A stretch of 5,987 nt of DNA, taken from the NCBI GenBank assembly GCA_047632015.1, contig JBLIBC010000167.1:1-5987 (forward strand), written 5' to 3'. A model generated the notes under the pieces. The model saw only the letters and a program-made list of their open reading frames with translations. It was not told the DNA's origin and searched no databases. Made by a program: the position numbers and the translations under genes. This stretch comes from JBLIAZ01 sp047632015. GTDB taxonomy: Bacteria; Bacteroidota; Bacteroidia; Flavobacteriales_C; GCA-002722245. This document shows, one piece after another, positions 5,846 through 5,987 of this stretch. Within the stretch, counting starts at the first letter, position 1; each line of letters begins with the position of its first letter.

Positions 5846-5987
5846 ACTAATTGATTACATGAAATTCACTTCCCCCCACATCCAAAATTTTGGTACAGCC
5901 ACTGTTCTCCTACGTCGAAAAGTTGCAGTCCCCAATTTTGTTTTTCTCACGCGCTGAGGTCTGAAAATAAAGTTGTTACCTTTTTAA
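5846..5987. other. Terminal intergenic stretch with a 12-bp palindrome, a degenerate half-arm and a doubtful minus-strand mini-ORF
   Basis: No firm gene is visible here. CCAAAATTTTGG (5882-5893) is a perfect 12-bp palindrome. CAC-GCGCTGA-GGTCTGAAAATA (about 5948-5969) resembles the right arm of the upstream element (CACTGCGTTTAAGTCTGAAAGTA) and may be a degenerate further copy. On the minus strand, a GTG at 5950-5948 opens a 31-codon frame ending at 5855, basic at its start (RKTK, FRRRR) and with a WMWGE motif. It has no family support and could be the edge of a repeat or a gene beyond the window. Confidence 0.3.

Overview
The window looks like a piece of a Bacteroidota chromosome, probably of the Flavobacteriia or a related class. 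The DNA is AT-rich. The only cargo gene encodes a very large secreted protein ending in a type IX secretion system (T9SS) sorting domain, a system confined to Bacteroidota and close relatives. The genes lack classical Shine-Dalgarno spacing, and the only promoter-like sequences resemble the Bacteroidota TTTG / TAnnTTTG pattern. All three recognisable genes are on the + strand.

Layout. Bases 1-368 hold the C-terminal part of an IS1595-family (ISXO2-like) transposase, cut by the window edge. A 193-bp spacer follows (369-561). It contains two adjacent hairpins with the same core and different outer stems (426-470), a candidate promoter and a set of small inverted repeats. Bases 562-1656 encode a full-length ISAs1-family (H-repeat type) transposase, with its right-end inverted repeat immediately after the stop codon (1656-1670). 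No matching left end was found. Only 53 bp after the IS end, at 1724, begins a 1245-residue T9SS-exported surface or extracellular protein. It has about 14 delta-60 repeats (probable beta-propellers), a SprB-like segment, an Ig-like domain, a DUF7619-type domain and a C-terminal sorting domain.

The last 526 bp (5462-5987) carry no convincing gene but are highly structured. A 247-bp element (5599-5845) has perfect 36-bp inverted arms. Each arm is itself a hairpin, a second 11-bp inverted pair is nested inside, and the middle carries further hairpins. A degenerate extra half-arm lies near 5948-5967. This resembles a non-autonomous (MITE-like) or REP-like palindromic element, or a structured RNA; I do not recognise it as a named family.

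The region is best read as an accessory locus: two insertion sequences stacked upstream of a large secreted protein gene, and a palindromic element downstream. The ISAs1 copy may have altered the start or promoter of the secreted protein. The first ten residues of that protein resemble the first ten of the transposase, and its N-terminus is unusually long for a signal peptide. No CRISPR array, tRNA, rRNA or classical defence system is visible.
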